DNA of 64,000 nucleotides from Pseudomonas piscis (GCF_009380155.1 NZ_WHUV01000001.1:1116001-1180000), one strand, 5' to 3'; shown: positions 16,955 to 25,634, numbered from the stretch's first letter. The notes: generated by a model not told the origin, from the letters alone. A program made the numbers and translations.

Positions 16955-17575
16955 TCACAGCCCCAGGCGCACCAGCTGGCGCAGGTCGGCGATCACCGCC
17001 GGGTTGCCGCCTTCGAGCACATCCAGGCGAATCTGCGCGATCAGAGATTTCAGCAGTTCGGTCTGGGTCATCCGCGTCGCCTGCAGCAGGCGCGCGAGAT
17101 CCTCGGCCACATAGTGGTTGACCTTCAGCGACAGGCGTTTCATTGCATTCACGGCAGGTATCTGGCGGACCTCGGCCTGTTGGGCCAGGTACTGGGCGAA
17201 GTCGTCGTGCACTTGTTCCAGGGCAGGTACAAGGGGGGCGCTGAAGTAATAGCTGAAGAACAGCTTGCGCATCTGCACCCCGGCGTCTTCGGCCACCGAG
17301 TGCATCGCGGCGTCCAGCACGTCGAGGTAGACCGCAGGCAGCCGCGCCTCGATGGAGGTCAGTTGCTGGCGGCGCGCTTCCTTGATCGCCGGGGTCGACT
17401 GGGGGGGAATGGCTACCGTGGTAGCGCACTGATCGCAGACCCCCACCAGGATCTCCCGGGCCTGGCCGTTGCCGTCGCTGAAGGGCACGTCGCGCCGGGT
17501 GTAGGTAATGCCCACGACCTGCTGGCAATGCTCACAAAGTGCCTTGCCCCGGTCGCCCTGCAGATAGAGTTTCAT
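16955..17575 (-). CDS. MqsA/YgiT-like zinc-finger protein with RHH-like C-terminus (putative antitoxin)
   Basis: 206 aa. An N-terminal zinc finger has Cys14-x2-Cys17 and Cys47-x2-Cys50 (CEHC, CDQC) spaced as in YgiT/MqsA-type antitoxins. A middle helical region follows, and residues about 143-187 (MKRLSLKVNHYVAEDL, MTQTELLKSLIAQIRLDV) resemble a ribbon-helix-helix DNA-binding unit. This replaces the Xre-type HTH of true MqsA. It begins 9 bases after the upstream small gene, in toxin-first order as in mqsRA. Antitoxin function is inferred from layout and the nearby palindrome. Confidence 0.6.
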   Translation of the reverse strand: MKLYLQGDRGKALCEHCQQVVGITYTRRDVPFSDGNGQAREILVGVCDQCATTVAIPPQSTPAIKEARRQQLTSIEARLPAVYLDVLDAAMHSVAEDAGVQMRKLFFSYYFSAPLVPALEQVHDDFAQYLAQQAEVRQIPAVNAMKRLSLKVNHYVAEDLARLLQATRMTQTELLKSLIAQIRLDVLEGGNPAVIADLRQLVRLGL

Positions 17576-17584
17576 GGGTTGTCC

Positions 17585-17875
17585 TCATCGGTGAACGCTG
17601 ATGAACCACGCATCTGGCTCGATAAAGTAGAACTTGATGTACCAGCCCGCCTTCCTTAGCACATGGAAGGCAAGGTCCGGGGCGCTGTGGTGGGCACTGC
17701 ACTGGTGGTCGCTGCCCTTGCAGGCGACGATGACCTCGATCAGTTGGCCGGCCGAAACCTCGCCGGTGGCCAGCAGGTTCTTGACCTCGATCGAGCCGCG
17801 TGCGGCATGTAGATAGTTACCGCTCTGTAGTGCATTGATCAGGTCCCGCCTGACCTTCCTGAAACCTCTGTCCAT
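17585..17875 (-). CDS. Putative small toxin of a TA pair (DUF4258/MqsR-like)
   Basis: 96 aa from the ATG at 17873-17875 (MDRGFRKVRRDLINALQSG); the frame stays open further upstream, but that part covers the promoter. The pattern of an N-terminal helix, GNYLHAARGSIEVKNLL, ELIEVIVACKG-like strand region and C-terminal strands (WYIKFYFIEPDAWFISVHR) is compatible with the compact RNase-like fold of DUF4258/MqsR proteins. No catalytic residues can be fixed by eye. It may be leaderless or have a very short leader. Confidence 0.55.
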   Translation of the reverse strand: MDRGFRKVRRDLINALQSGNYLHAARGSIEVKNLLATGEVSAGQLIEVIVACKGSDHQCSAHHSAPDLAFHVLRKAGWYIKFYFIEPDAWFISVHR

Positions 17876-17885
17876 GATGCTTGTC

Positions 17886-17918
17886 TGTTTGTACGATAAT
17901 ATTCGTACGAGATCAATG
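17886..17918 (-). promoter_or_regulatory. TA promoter with palindromic operator
   Basis: A perfect palindrome GTACGATAATATTCGTAC (17891-17908) sits 15 bases upstream of the toxin ATG. On the minus strand it lies between a -35-like TTGATC and a -10-like TACAAA with exactly 17 bases between them, so a bound repressor would occlude RNA polymerase. This arrangement is typical of autoregulated TA operons. The promoter boxes are 4/6 matches each. Confidence 0.6.
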
Positions 17919-18035
17919 GAGCGTTGGCTGAAAGCGCCCAAAGGCATTCCAACGGTTTTCAGGGGGGAGGTCGATCCTAGCCCAGGGAGGGCCAGTGGGA
18001 GGGCGAAGCTAAAGGTTTGCAATACATCGGTGGTG

Positions 18036-18069
18036 CTTCGCCTGGCGCAGCGTGCTGTGCCAGGCGAAG
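18036..18069 (-). terminator. Hairpin terminator after the TonB receptor
   Basis: Perfect 11-bp stem CTTCGCCTGGC/GCCAGGCGAAG with a 12-base loop, starting 4 bases after the receptor stop on the minus strand. There is no clear U-run. Confidence 0.55.
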
Positions 18070-18073
18070 GCCT

Positions 18074-20635
18074 TCAGAAGAACCGCGTCACGCTGATCTT
18101 GGCGTTGCGCCCCAGGCTGTAGGCGTTGTCGCCACTGAGCGGCGGGCGGTAGTCGCGGTTGAACATGTTGTCCAGGGTGAAGTTGACTTCGGTGCCCTTG
18201 AGGTAGGCCTGCTGGGGTTTCCAGTTGGCGAACAGCCCGTGCACGTTGTAGCGGTCGTTGCCGTACTGGTTCCAGTAGGAGTCGCCCAAGTCGCTGGCCG
18301 GGCCGCTGGGGTACTTGTCGCTGGGCAGGCGGTCGGTCTGGCGCACCCATTGGCCCTGCCAGCCCACCTGGGCATCCCACTGGGGAATCTTCAGGCCCAG
18401 GGTCGCCACCCATTTGCGCGGCGGAATGTCCCGGGCCCAGACGTTCGGCCCCCAGGGGTTGGTGTAGGCGCCCTGGTGCTTGCCGGTGATCCACGAATAG
18501 GACAGGGCGCCGAATAGGTAGGTGGAGTCGTAGTAGCTTTCGACTTCGAAGCCCTTGATGGTCAGGTCGCCGATATTGCGATACACCGACATCGGCGACT
18601 CCTTGCACACCTGGGCGATGCTCTTGCCGGTGCTCAATTGTTCCGCGCAGCCGATCCCGGTGGCCTTGAGAATCTCGTCGCTGATCTTGTTCTGGAACAC
18701 CGTGGTGCGGATCTGCGCGCTGTCGTTGTCGGTCAGCAGCTTGGAGAAGTTGTGGATGGTTCCCGCCCGCAGCGCGGTGATGCGTTCCGGGTCCAGGTTG
18801 CGGCTGGTGGCCGAGCGGGTGCTGCCGGGGGCCTGCACTTCGTACTGTTCGTCGATCACTGGCGCGCGCCAGGTCTTGCTGTAGTCGGCGAACAGCGCCA
18901 GGTTCGGGTTGACGTTCCAGTACGCCGAGAGTCGTGGCGACCAGCCGGTGTAGGTCTTGTCGCCATAGTCATGGCCGTCCTTGGGGTTGGTGCTGTTGTA
19001 CAGCGGCGCGTCGTTTTCCTGGCCACGGTTGCGCACATGGTCATAGCGTAGCGACGGGGTCAGGGTGAAGTCCCCTAGGGTCACCGCGTCCTGAATGTAG
19101 AAGGCGTTGTTGTCGACCTTGCCATGGGGCATGAACCCCGGCTGGTAGTGGCCGTAGTTGTACTTGGGCACTTCATAGGTCTTGCCCGGCATCCACATGT
19201 CCACCTTGCGGGTGTGCTTGCGGATCTGGCTGCCGAGAGTCAAGGCGTGGTCCAGAGGACCGGTGCTGAAGCGGCTGATGTTGGTCACTTCGAGGATCTT
19301 GTCCTCGTAGCCCACGGTGATCTTGCGCCCGCCGGTGACCGGTTGATAGAAGGCGGTCGGGCCGCGTTCGTCGGTCTGATCGGTCTTGGAGTTGGAATAC
19401 TGGACCTTGAGGTCGACCCAGGGGTTGTCCACCGGCTGGTACTCGTACTTGGTCAGCCAGGTGGTGTCTATGGTGTTGCGCTGGGCCAGGTAGCGCTTGG
19501 TGGCGCCGTCATAGCCGTACTTGTCGATGTTGGCCTTGCTTGGCGGCTCCGGGTAGTTCTTGGCCGAGAAGGGCGCCCAGATATCGCTGTCGGAGCTGCT
19601 GTAGGTGAAGCCCAGGCGCTGCTCGTCGGTCAGTTGCATGTTGAGCTTGAATAGCTGGCCGTCCAGGTCCTGGGCGGTATTGGGCAGGCGCTTGGGGTTG
19701 ACCAGGTACTGGTTGCGCGGATCGGGGATCGAGCTGGCCAGCTTCATGTCGTCGCCATCGCGTTTGGTCCAGTAGGCCAGGGCATCGAAGCGATGATCGT
19801 CGGTGCGGCCATAGACCGCAGAGGTGTAGGCCTGCTGATGGTCGTTGCTGCTGTAGCCGTACTTGACCATGGCACCGACATTGCGTCCGTCCTGCAACAG
19901 GTCCGGGGCGTCTTTGGTCTCGGTGTGCACGGTGCCGCCGAAGCCGCCGTTGCCGGTCTTGGGCGAGTGCGGGCCCTTTTCCACCTCGACCCGGCGGATC
20001 AGTTCCGGCTCGATGAAGATCACCCCTTGCTGGTAGCGCTCGAAACCGCTCTTGGTGGCGCCGTCGACGGTGATCGGCACATCCTCGGCGTCTCCCAGGC
20101 CCCAGATATTGATGGTCTGGCCACCCGGTTTCAGCGAGCCGCCCAGGCTCACGCCGGGCAGGGTATCGATCAGGCTGACCACGTTGTTGGCCTGGTGGCG
20201 ATCGATCTCCGCCTGGTTCAGGGTCGAGCGGCCGACGCTGGAGGAGTCCACCACCGAGCCGTTGCCGATCACGCTCATGGCCCCCAGTTGCAAGGCCGAG
20301 CCGCTGCTCTGGCTGGTTTCGGCAGGGCGCACGATATAGGTGTTGTCGACTTTGACCAGGCTGAACTGGCCATTGCGCAGCAACTGGCGGATCGCCTCTT
20401 CCGGGCTGTAGTCGCCTTGCAGGGCTGGCGCCTTGGCGTTACGCAGCAGTTGCTCGTCGAACAGCAGCTGGATTTTCGCTTGCTGGGCGATCTGGCTCAG
20501 GGACGCGGCCAGGGGCTGCGCCGGCAACTGGAAATGGAGTGATCCGGCATGGGCCTGCAGGCTGAAGGCCAGGCAGGCGGCCAGCAGGGTCGGGCGGGTA
20601 CGGACTAACGGAACAGGCAAGAGCGCGCGAAACAT
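18074..20635 (-). CDS. TonB-dependent receptor with signalling (STN) domain, heme-receptor-like
   Basis: 853 aa. Signal peptide ends near AHA-G (residue 30). An STN domain at about 35-105 (FQLPAQPLAASLSQIAQQAKIQLLFDEQLL) marks a receptor that signals through an anti-sigma factor. The plug covers about 130-260 (VEVEKGPHSPKTGNGGFGGTVHTETKDAP) and the barrel ends in ARNAKISVTRFF. WRAP (SKTWRAPVIDEQYE) followed by RNLDPE resembles the FRAP/NPNL boxes of heme receptors. Gene order with sigma and anti-sigma matches the P. aeruginosa Hxu heme system; that assignment is inferred. A Fur-box-like site precedes it. Confidence 0.85.
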   Translation of the reverse strand: MFRALLPVPLVRTRPTLLAACLAFSLQAHAGSLHFQLPAQPLAASLSQIAQQAKIQLLFDEQLLRNAKAPALQGDYSPEEAIRQLLRNGQFSLVKVDNTYIVRPAETSQSSGSALQLGAMSVIGNGSVVDSSSVGRSTLNQAEIDRHQANNVVSLIDTLPGVSLGGSLKPGGQTINIWGLGDAEDVPITVDGATKSGFERYQQGVIFIEPELIRRVEVEKGPHSPKTGNGGFGGTVHTETKDAPDLLQDGRNVGAMVKYGYSSNDHQQAYTSAVYGRTDDHRFDALAYWTKRDGDDMKLASSIPDPRNQYLVNPKRLPNTAQDLDGQLFKLNMQLTDEQRLGFTYSSSDSDIWAPFSAKNYPEPPSKANIDKYGYDGATKRYLAQRNTIDTTWLTKYEYQPVDNPWVDLKVQYSNSKTDQTDERGPTAFYQPVTGGRKITVGYEDKILEVTNISRFSTGPLDHALTLGSQIRKHTRKVDMWMPGKTYEVPKYNYGHYQPGFMPHGKVDNNAFYIQDAVTLGDFTLTPSLRYDHVRNRGQENDAPLYNSTNPKDGHDYGDKTYTGWSPRLSAYWNVNPNLALFADYSKTWRAPVIDEQYEVQAPGSTRSATSRNLDPERITALRAGTIHNFSKLLTDNDSAQIRTTVFQNKISDEILKATGIGCAEQLSTGKSIAQVCKESPMSVYRNIGDLTIKGFEVESYYDSTYLFGALSYSWITGKHQGAYTNPWGPNVWARDIPPRKWVATLGLKIPQWDAQVGWQGQWVRQTDRLPSDKYPSGPASDLGDSYWNQYGNDRYNVHGLFANWKPQQAYLKGTEVNFTLDNMFNRDYRPPLSGDNAYSLGRNAKISVTRFF

Positions 20636-20726
20636 GACTTCCCCCAGAGCGGCTTAAAGGCCAGAAAAGCGCTGCGGACAAATCGCAGACGGGAGGAAGA
20701 CGGGGCAGTGAAAAAAAACCTCATAT

Positions 20727-20745
20727 GCAAATGAAAAATATTCTC
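20727..20745 (-). promoter_or_regulatory. Fur-box-like site upstream of the TonB receptor
   Basis: GCAAATGAAAAATATTCTC matches the 19-base Fur consensus GATAATGATAATCATTATC at 13 of 19 positions by my alignment. It lies about 92 bases upstream of the receptor ATG, just before the anti-sigma stop. Confidence 0.5.
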
Positions 20746-20756
20746 ATGTATCGCAT

Positions 20757-21719
20757 TCAACGGGCTTCGATCTTCACCTGGCCATCGGCCAGGGTCACGG
20801 TTTTAACCGGTATCAGCGCGGGCAGGGCCTTGATCAGCGCATCCGGATCGTTGACGTCCAGGTTGCCGGAAACCTTGTATGCACCCAGTGGACCTTCGGC
20901 CAGTTGCACCGGCTGGCGGCGGTAAAGGTTCAGCTCGTCCACCAGGCTGGCCAGGTCGCGGTTGCGAAAGGCCAGGTGCCCGGTACGCCAGTCGGCCACG
21001 TCATCGTTGTCCAGGGTCTGCTGACGCAGGGTGCCCTTCTGCAAGTCGTAGATGGCTCGTTGCCGAGCGCCCAGCAGTGCCAGGTCGTCGGTCCGGCCGT
21101 CGGGGCTGAAGGCCACCTGGCCATGGGCGACGCTGACCACCAGCTGGTGCTGGCCGCGCCGCACGTCGAAGGCGGTACCCACCACCCGCACCTTGGCTGC
21201 ACCGCTGTGGACCCACAACGGACGCTCCTTGTCGGCGGCCACCTCCAGGTACAGCTGGCCCTGTTGCAAGTAGACATCGCGCTGCTGCGCACTGAAGTCG
21301 ACCTTCACCCGGGTGTTGGCATTCACATACAAAGTGCTGCCATCGGGCAACTTGAAAGCCCGGGCCCCGTGTTCCTGGGCCGCGATCTGCTGGACATGGG
21401 GAGCCGGGGAGGTTCCCAGGTTGAGCGCCAGCACCGCGCACAGCACGGCGGCGGCCGCTGCCAGGGCCGGGCGCCAGGTCGGTGACTTGCGCCGGGGCAG
21501 GGGGATCGGACGGCTCAGTTGCTGCAACTGCGCCAGGTCGACCCAGAGTTCTTCGAATTCGGCATAGGCCCGGGCATGGGCCGGATGTGCCATCCAGGCA
21601 TCGAAGGCCTTGCGGCTGGCGCGATCCGGGTCGTTGCGGTTACGGGCGAACCAACTGGCGGCCTCGACATCGATCTGCTCGCTGTCGTTGTCGTCGTGGC
21701 GGCCGGGAAAGCGGGTCAT
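20757..21719 (-). CDS. FecR-family anti-sigma factor
   Basis: 320 aa. The N-terminal cytoplasmic DUF4880-type region (VEAASWFARNRNDPDRASRKAFDAWMAHPAHARAYAEFEELW) is followed by one membrane helix (about 92-108, PALAAAAAVLCAVLALNLG). The periplasmic FecR domain follows (DGSTLYVNANTRVKVDFS, VRVVGTAFDVRRGQHQLVVSVAHGQV), then a C-terminal STN-like segment ending VKTVTLADGQVKIEAR. It transmits receptor occupancy to the ECF sigma factor. Its start overlaps the sigma stop by four bases. Confidence 0.93.
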   Translation of the reverse strand: MTRFPGRHDDNDSEQIDVEAASWFARNRNDPDRASRKAFDAWMAHPAHARAYAEFEELWVDLAQLQQLSRPIPLPRRKSPTWRPALAAAAAVLCAVLALNLGTSPAPHVQQIAAQEHGARAFKLPDGSTLYVNANTRVKVDFSAQQRDVYLQQGQLYLEVAADKERPLWVHSGAAKVRVVGTAFDVRRGQHQLVVSVAHGQVAFSPDGRTDDLALLGARQRAIYDLQKGTLRQQTLDNDDVADWRTGHLAFRNRDLASLVDELNLYRRQPVQLAEGPLGAYKVSGNLDVNDPDALIKALPALIPVKTVTLADGQVKIEAR

Positions 21720-22264
21720 TCAGGCAGCTCCTTGCCGTTTTCTCGTTGTAGGTGCTGCTTGCAGTGCAGCAGGGCAAAGGCGATGTGTTTTTCCACCATG
21801 CTGATGGAAATCCCCATGCGCTCGGCAATCTGCGCCTGGCTCAGCCCTTCGAAGCGGTGCAGCATAAGGGCTTCGCGGCGGCGCGGCGAGAGCTGGGCAA
21901 GGACTTCCTTCAATTGTTCCAGGCGTTGCAGGCGCTGGGCGGCGGGCAGCGGCTCATGCCGTTCGTCGGCCAGGGGCTCGTTGTCGAAGCTTTCTTCGGG
22001 ATGGGCCTCCTGGTGCGCCTTGGAGCGCACCTGCTGGCGCCGCCAATGGTCACGCAACAGGTTGCGTGCCATCTGGAACAGGAAGGCCCGGGGCTGTTCC
22101 ACCTGGGCCCGATCACGGTAGTCGAGCCACTGGGTGAATACGTCCTGGGTCATGTCCGCCGCGTCGCTGGCGTTGTCCGTGCGCTTGCGCAGGAAATGCA
22201 GGATATCCGCATAGAACCCGCGAACTGAGTCCACCGAAGCAGAGTCGGGCTTGGAGCGAGACAT
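21716..22264 (-). CDS. FecI-type ECF sigma factor
   Basis: 182 aa with AAGGAT 6 bases before the ATG. Region 2 is visible as DAADMTQDVFTQWLDY and PRAFLFQMARNLLRDHWRR. Region 4 is LSPRRREALMLHRFEGLSQAQIAERMGISISMVEKHI. It directs RNA polymerase to the receptor promoter when FecR signals ligand. A Fur-like site lies just upstream, so iron limitation probably induces it. Confidence 0.94.
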   Translation of the reverse strand: MSRSKPDSASVDSVRGFYADILHFLRKRTDNASDAADMTQDVFTQWLDYRDRAQVEQPRAFLFQMARNLLRDHWRRQQVRSKAHQEAHPEESFDNEPLADERHEPLPAAQRLQRLEQLKEVLAQLSPRRREALMLHRFEGLSQAQIAERMGISISMVEKHIAFALLHCKQHLQRENGKELPE

Positions 22265-22302
22265 GGATATCCTTCTTGACGACGCGTTGGGCAGGAGGTC
22301 GC

Positions 22303-22325
22303 GAATGATATCGAGAATTATTGCT
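22303..22325 (-). promoter_or_regulatory. Fur-box-like site upstream of the ECF sigma gene
   Basis: On the minus strand the AT-rich segment reads CAATAATTCTCGATATCATT. It gives about 11 of 19 matches to the Fur consensus and sits about 40 bases before the sigma start. Iron control of FecI-type sigma genes is usual. Confidence 0.45.
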
Positions 22326-22377
22326 ATTTGTCACTTGGCCATTTGATGGCACTTTCCAGGCGCCCAACAGCCCCCCG

Positions 22378-22411
22378 CAACGGCTTGTCGACCCGTGCCG
22401 ACAAGCCGTTG
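22378..22411 (-). terminator. Strong hairpin downstream of the rhodanese gene
   Basis: Perfect 13-bp stem CAACGGCTTGTCG/CGACAAGCCGTTG with an 8-base loop, 7 bases after the rhodanese stop. It separates the sulfur genes from the sigma-factor promoter. Confidence 0.7.
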
Positions 22412-22418
22412 GCTGCCT

Positions 22419-24002
22419 TCAGATCACGAAGAACCCATGGGTGCCATCGCGTCCCAGCTGCGCCACCAGGCCGAACTCCCAGTCCAGGTAGGCCTGCATG
22501 GCGTCCCGGGGATTGTCGGTGCCCTCATAAGGGCGCCGGTAGCGATCGATGCGAGGCGAGGCCAGGCGCTGCTGGCCTTGCTCCACGGGCAGCCCGGCTT
22601 CGATCCAGGCACTGGTGCCGCCGCTGAGAACGAACACCGGGCGTTGGGCCAGGGCCTGCAAATGCGGGGCGACGAAGCGCGCCAGCAGGCTGCTGCCGCA
22701 GGTGAGGACGAAGCGCTCGGGCGGCGGCAGTTGCTCCAGGGCCTGGGCCAGTTGGCTGGGCAAGACCCACCAGGCACCAGGGATATGGCGTTGTACATGG
22801 TTGGCGCTGGCAGTGACGTCCAGCACCAGGGTGCCGGGCTCGCGCAGCCAGTCGGCCAGGGTCCGCGGACTGATTTCCTCGACCGCCGGGCTGTCCGGCA
22901 ACGGCGCCTGCCACGCCCCGCGCACGCTGAAATCGCTGCCCCGCAAGCCGTCGAGCACGGCCACTTGCCAGCCCATCTGCGCCAGCCAGGAAGCGCTCAT
23001 GTTGGCCCGCACGCCATCGTCGTCCACCAGCACCAGGCGCGCGCCGCGCACGCTGGCGAAATGGTCGGTCTCCTGCACCAGCTGGCCGCCTGGGGTGGAG
23101 CGGGCAGCGGGCAGGTGGCCGGCGGCGAATTCTTCCGGGCTGCGCACATCGAACAGGTAGCTGGTGCGCTGGGGTTCGGCCTGCCAGCGGCGCCACTGGG
23201 CCAGGTCGATGCGCGCCACGTCGGCCCGATCGGCCACCGCCCGGGCCGCGGCCTGGGCTTGCGCGCGATGGGCGCCGACGTGTGCGCTGAAGCGCCGCTG
23301 CTGGCCGTGTTCCAGGGCCTGGCCGGCGAGTGTCCAGCCGATGGTGCCGTTGCGCAGGGCCGCCACCGGGTTGGGAATACCTGCGTTCACCAGCGATTGG
23401 GTGCCGATGATGCTGCGGGTGCGTCCGGCGCAGTTGACCACCACCCGGGTTTGCGGATCGGGCGCCAGTTCGCGGACCCGCAGCACCAGCTCGGCCCCGG
23501 GCACGCTGGTACTGCCAGGGATGCTCATGGTCTGGTACTCGTCGAAGCGCCGGGCGTCGAGCACCACCAGGTCGGCTTGTTGATCGAGCAAGGCCTGCAA
23601 CTCCTCGGCGGCCAGCGATGGCGTGTGGCGCTCGGCCTCCACCAGTTCGCCAAAGGCCTTGCTCGGTACGTTGACGTCCTTGAACAACTCGCCACCGGCG
23701 TTGCGCCAACCGTCGAGGCCGCCCGCAAGCAAGGCGACATCGCTGTAGCCCAGTTGCCGCAGGCGGGTCGCAGCGCGTTCGGCCAGACCTTCGCCCTGGT
23801 CGTAGAGGGTGATGGCGGTATCGCGCCTGGGGATGCGCGCATACACCTCCAACTCCAGTTTCGACAGCGGGATATTGGCGGCGAACAGCGGATGGGCTTC
23901 GGCGAAGGGCGCTTCTTCACGCACGTCCACCAGGGCCAGCTCCTGGCGTTCGAGCAGGGCCTGGCGAATCTGTGCCGGGCTGCGGGTCGGGAAATCGGTC
24001 AT
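22419..24002 (-). CDS. Four-domain rhodanese (sulfurtransferase) protein
   Basis: 527 aa with four tandem rhodanese folds at about 8-105, 128-230, 265-365 and 378-480. Domain 2 has a Cys loop (VVVNCAGRTRS, Cys191) and domain 4 has Cys435 (FVLTCGSSLLA). Domains 1 and 3 carry Asp-rich loops without Cys (YDQGEG, VDDDGV) and are probably inactive or substrate-binding. The start overlaps the cysteine dioxygenase stop (ATGA), linking the two in thiol oxidation or persulfide transfer. The cytoplasm is its likely location, as no signal peptide is seen. Confidence 0.88.
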   Translation of the reverse strand: MTDFPTRSPAQIRQALLERQELALVDVREEAPFAEAHPLFAANIPLSKLELEVYARIPRRDTAITLYDQGEGLAERAATRLRQLGYSDVALLAGGLDGWRNAGGELFKDVNVPSKAFGELVEAERHTPSLAAEELQALLDQQADLVVLDARRFDEYQTMSIPGSTSVPGAELVLRVRELAPDPQTRVVVNCAGRTRSIIGTQSLVNAGIPNPVAALRNGTIGWTLAGQALEHGQQRRFSAHVGAHRAQAQAAARAVADRADVARIDLAQWRRWQAEPQRTSYLFDVRSPEEFAAGHLPAARSTPGGQLVQETDHFASVRGARLVLVDDDGVRANMSASWLAQMGWQVAVLDGLRGSDFSVRGAWQAPLPDSPAVEEISPRTLADWLREPGTLVLDVTASANHVQRHIPGAWWVLPSQLAQALEQLPPPERFVLTCGSSLLARFVAPHLQALAQRPVFVLSGGTSAWIEAGLPVEQGQQRLASPRIDRYRRPYEGTDNPRDAMQAYLDWEFGLVAQLGRDGTHGFFVI

Positions 24003-24628
24003 TGCAGGGGCTCCTTCGACAGGTCCCAGAGGTTGGGCAGCAAGGTATTGGAATAGCCGGAGATGAAGAGCTTCTCGTGACCGTCCAGGTCGTGCACCCC
24101 ACGCCGCACCGCGCCGATGTTGGCACCGTAGACATGGATGCTGATGGACACCCGGTCGGCATGGGCGTTGGTCACCTGGTGGATATCGCCAATATTCGGT
24201 GACACCGCTTCCACCTGGCCCGGCACCAGGCGCACCGGTGCCCCGGCAGGTTGCAGGCGGCCGCCGGCCAGGCGCTCGAAGCCCTGGGAGTCCTCGGCGC
24301 CGCGCAGCATGCCGATCAGGCCCCAGGTGCGGTGGTCATGAATCGGCGTGCGTTGGCCCGGGCCCCAGACGAAGCTGACGACGCAGAAGCGTTGGCGCGA
24401 GTCGACGTGCAGCAGGAATTGCTGGTAGCGCTGCGGATCGGCCTGGGCGAAGGCGTCGGGCAGCCAGTCGTCCTGGCTCACCAGGCGTTGCAGCAAAGCC
24501 GCGCCCTGGTCCAGGACCCGGGCTTCGTCGGGATGACTGTCGAGCAATTCGGCCAACTCGCCGATGAAGCCGCGCAGGCGGGCCAGGTTGGGTGAGGCGA
24601 TGGAGACGGTCGAGGCGTTGTGGGGCAT
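23999..24628 (-). CDS. Cysteine dioxygenase-like thiol dioxygenase
   Basis: 209 aa from the ATG at 24626-24628, with GGAGG upstream; a longer frame exists but lacks a ribosome site. The cupin iron ligands are visible as His97 and His99 (PIHDHRTWG) and His150 (GDIHQV), with Tyr167 in IHVYGANI. These enzymes add O2 to cysteine or 3-mercaptopropionate to give a sulfinate. The operon with a rhodanese and the divergent LysR/ABC cluster point to organosulfur metabolism. Which thiol is used cannot be decided. Confidence 0.85.
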   Translation of the reverse strand: MPHNASTVSIASPNLARLRGFIGELAELLDSHPDEARVLDQGAALLQRLVSQDDWLPDAFAQADPQRYQQFLLHVDSRQRFCVVSFVWGPGQRTPIHDHRTWGLIGMLRGAEDSQGFERLAGGRLQPAGAPVRLVPGQVEAVSPNIGDIHQVTNAHADRVSISIHVYGANIGAVRRGVHDLDGHEKLFISGYSNTLLPNLWDLSKEPLQ

Positions 24629-24734
24629 GGATTCCCTCCGTGGACACAGGACGAGCGACACGAACTACACGGTCGAGCTAAAAGGTATTATTCTTATCGA
24701 ACATTTTTCCAGTCATTTATTATGCGAAAAAAGA

Positions 24735-25634
24735 ATGAAGATAGATGATCTGAACGCATTCGTGGCGGTGATCCGCTGCCAGACCATCAGCCAGGCCGCC
24801 GACGCCCTGCAACTGACCCAGCCGGCCATCACCCGCCGGGTGCAGAACTTCGAGGAGGCGCTCGGGGTCGAGCTGCTCGATCGCAATACCAAGCCGCTCA
24901 AGCCCACCAGCATGGGCCTCCGGGTGTATGGCCAATGCCTGGAAGTGCTGCGCAGCATCGATGCGCTGAACGAGCTGGTGGCCAGTGACGGCGCTCCCAG
25001 CGGCGCCCTGCGCATCGGCGTGCCACAGACCATCGGCGATGTGGTGCTGCTCGATGCCCTGAGCCAATTGAAGGCCCTCTACCCGCAGTTGCAGACCTCG
25101 GTGGCCACCGGTTGGGGCAGCCACCTGCTGGGCAAGGTCGAGAACGGCGAGCTGGATGTGGTGGCCGCGCTGTTCCCTGCCGGCAAGGTGTTTCCCGAGG
25201 CGGTGGTGGGGCGTTCCCTGGCCAGCATGAGCCTGGTGGTCGTGGCGGCTCGGGGCGAAGCACGCAAGCGCTCGTGCAAGCTTGCCGATTGTTACCAGCG
25301 CGGCTGGGTGCTCAATCCCGATGGCTGTGGTTTCCGCGCCGGACTGCAACGGGCCCTGAGTGCCCAGGGCCTGTCGCTGCAGATCAACCTGGAGACCTTC
25401 GGCACCGAGCTGCAACTGGGGCTGATCGCCAATGGCCTGGGGTATGGCCTGGTGCCGCTGCCGTTGTTGGAAAACAGCAGCCACCGGGACAAGCTGGAGA
25501 TAGTGCCGGTCAGTGATTTCAAGCCGGTGATCGACCTCTGGCTGATCCATCCGCGCTTCCTCGGCAACCTCCAGGAGCCGGTGAGCATGTTCGGCGAAAT
25601 GGTGGCCGCCCGTGTCGGCCAGTCACCGTCCTGA
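24735..25634 (+). CDS. LysR family regulator of the sulfur module
   Basis: 299 aa from ATG 24735 (MKIDDLNAFVAVIRCQTISQAADALQ). The HTH (LTQPAITRRVQNFEEALGVELLDRN) lies at about 18-50, followed by a substrate-binding domain (GALRIGVPQTIGDVVLLDAL; LGLIANGLGYGLVPLPLLE). It is transcribed away from the dioxygenase-rhodanese genes, the classic position for a LysR activator. The 106-base gap contains AT-rich TATTATTCTTATCG, a plausible LysR site. The effector is unknown. Confidence 0.92.
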   Translation: MKIDDLNAFVAVIRCQTISQAADALQLTQPAITRRVQNFEEALGVELLDRNTKPLKPTSMGLRVYGQCLEVLRSIDALNELVASDGAPSGALRIGVPQTIGDVVLLDALSQLKALYPQLQTSVATGWGSHLLGKVENGELDVVAALFPAGKVFPEAVVGRSLASMSLVVVAARGEARKRSCKLADCYQRGWVLNPDGCGFRAGLQRALSAQGLSLQINLETFGTELQLGLIANGLGYGLVPLPLLENSSHRDKLEIVPVSDFKPVIDLWLIHPRFLGNLQEPVSMFGEMVAARVGQSPS

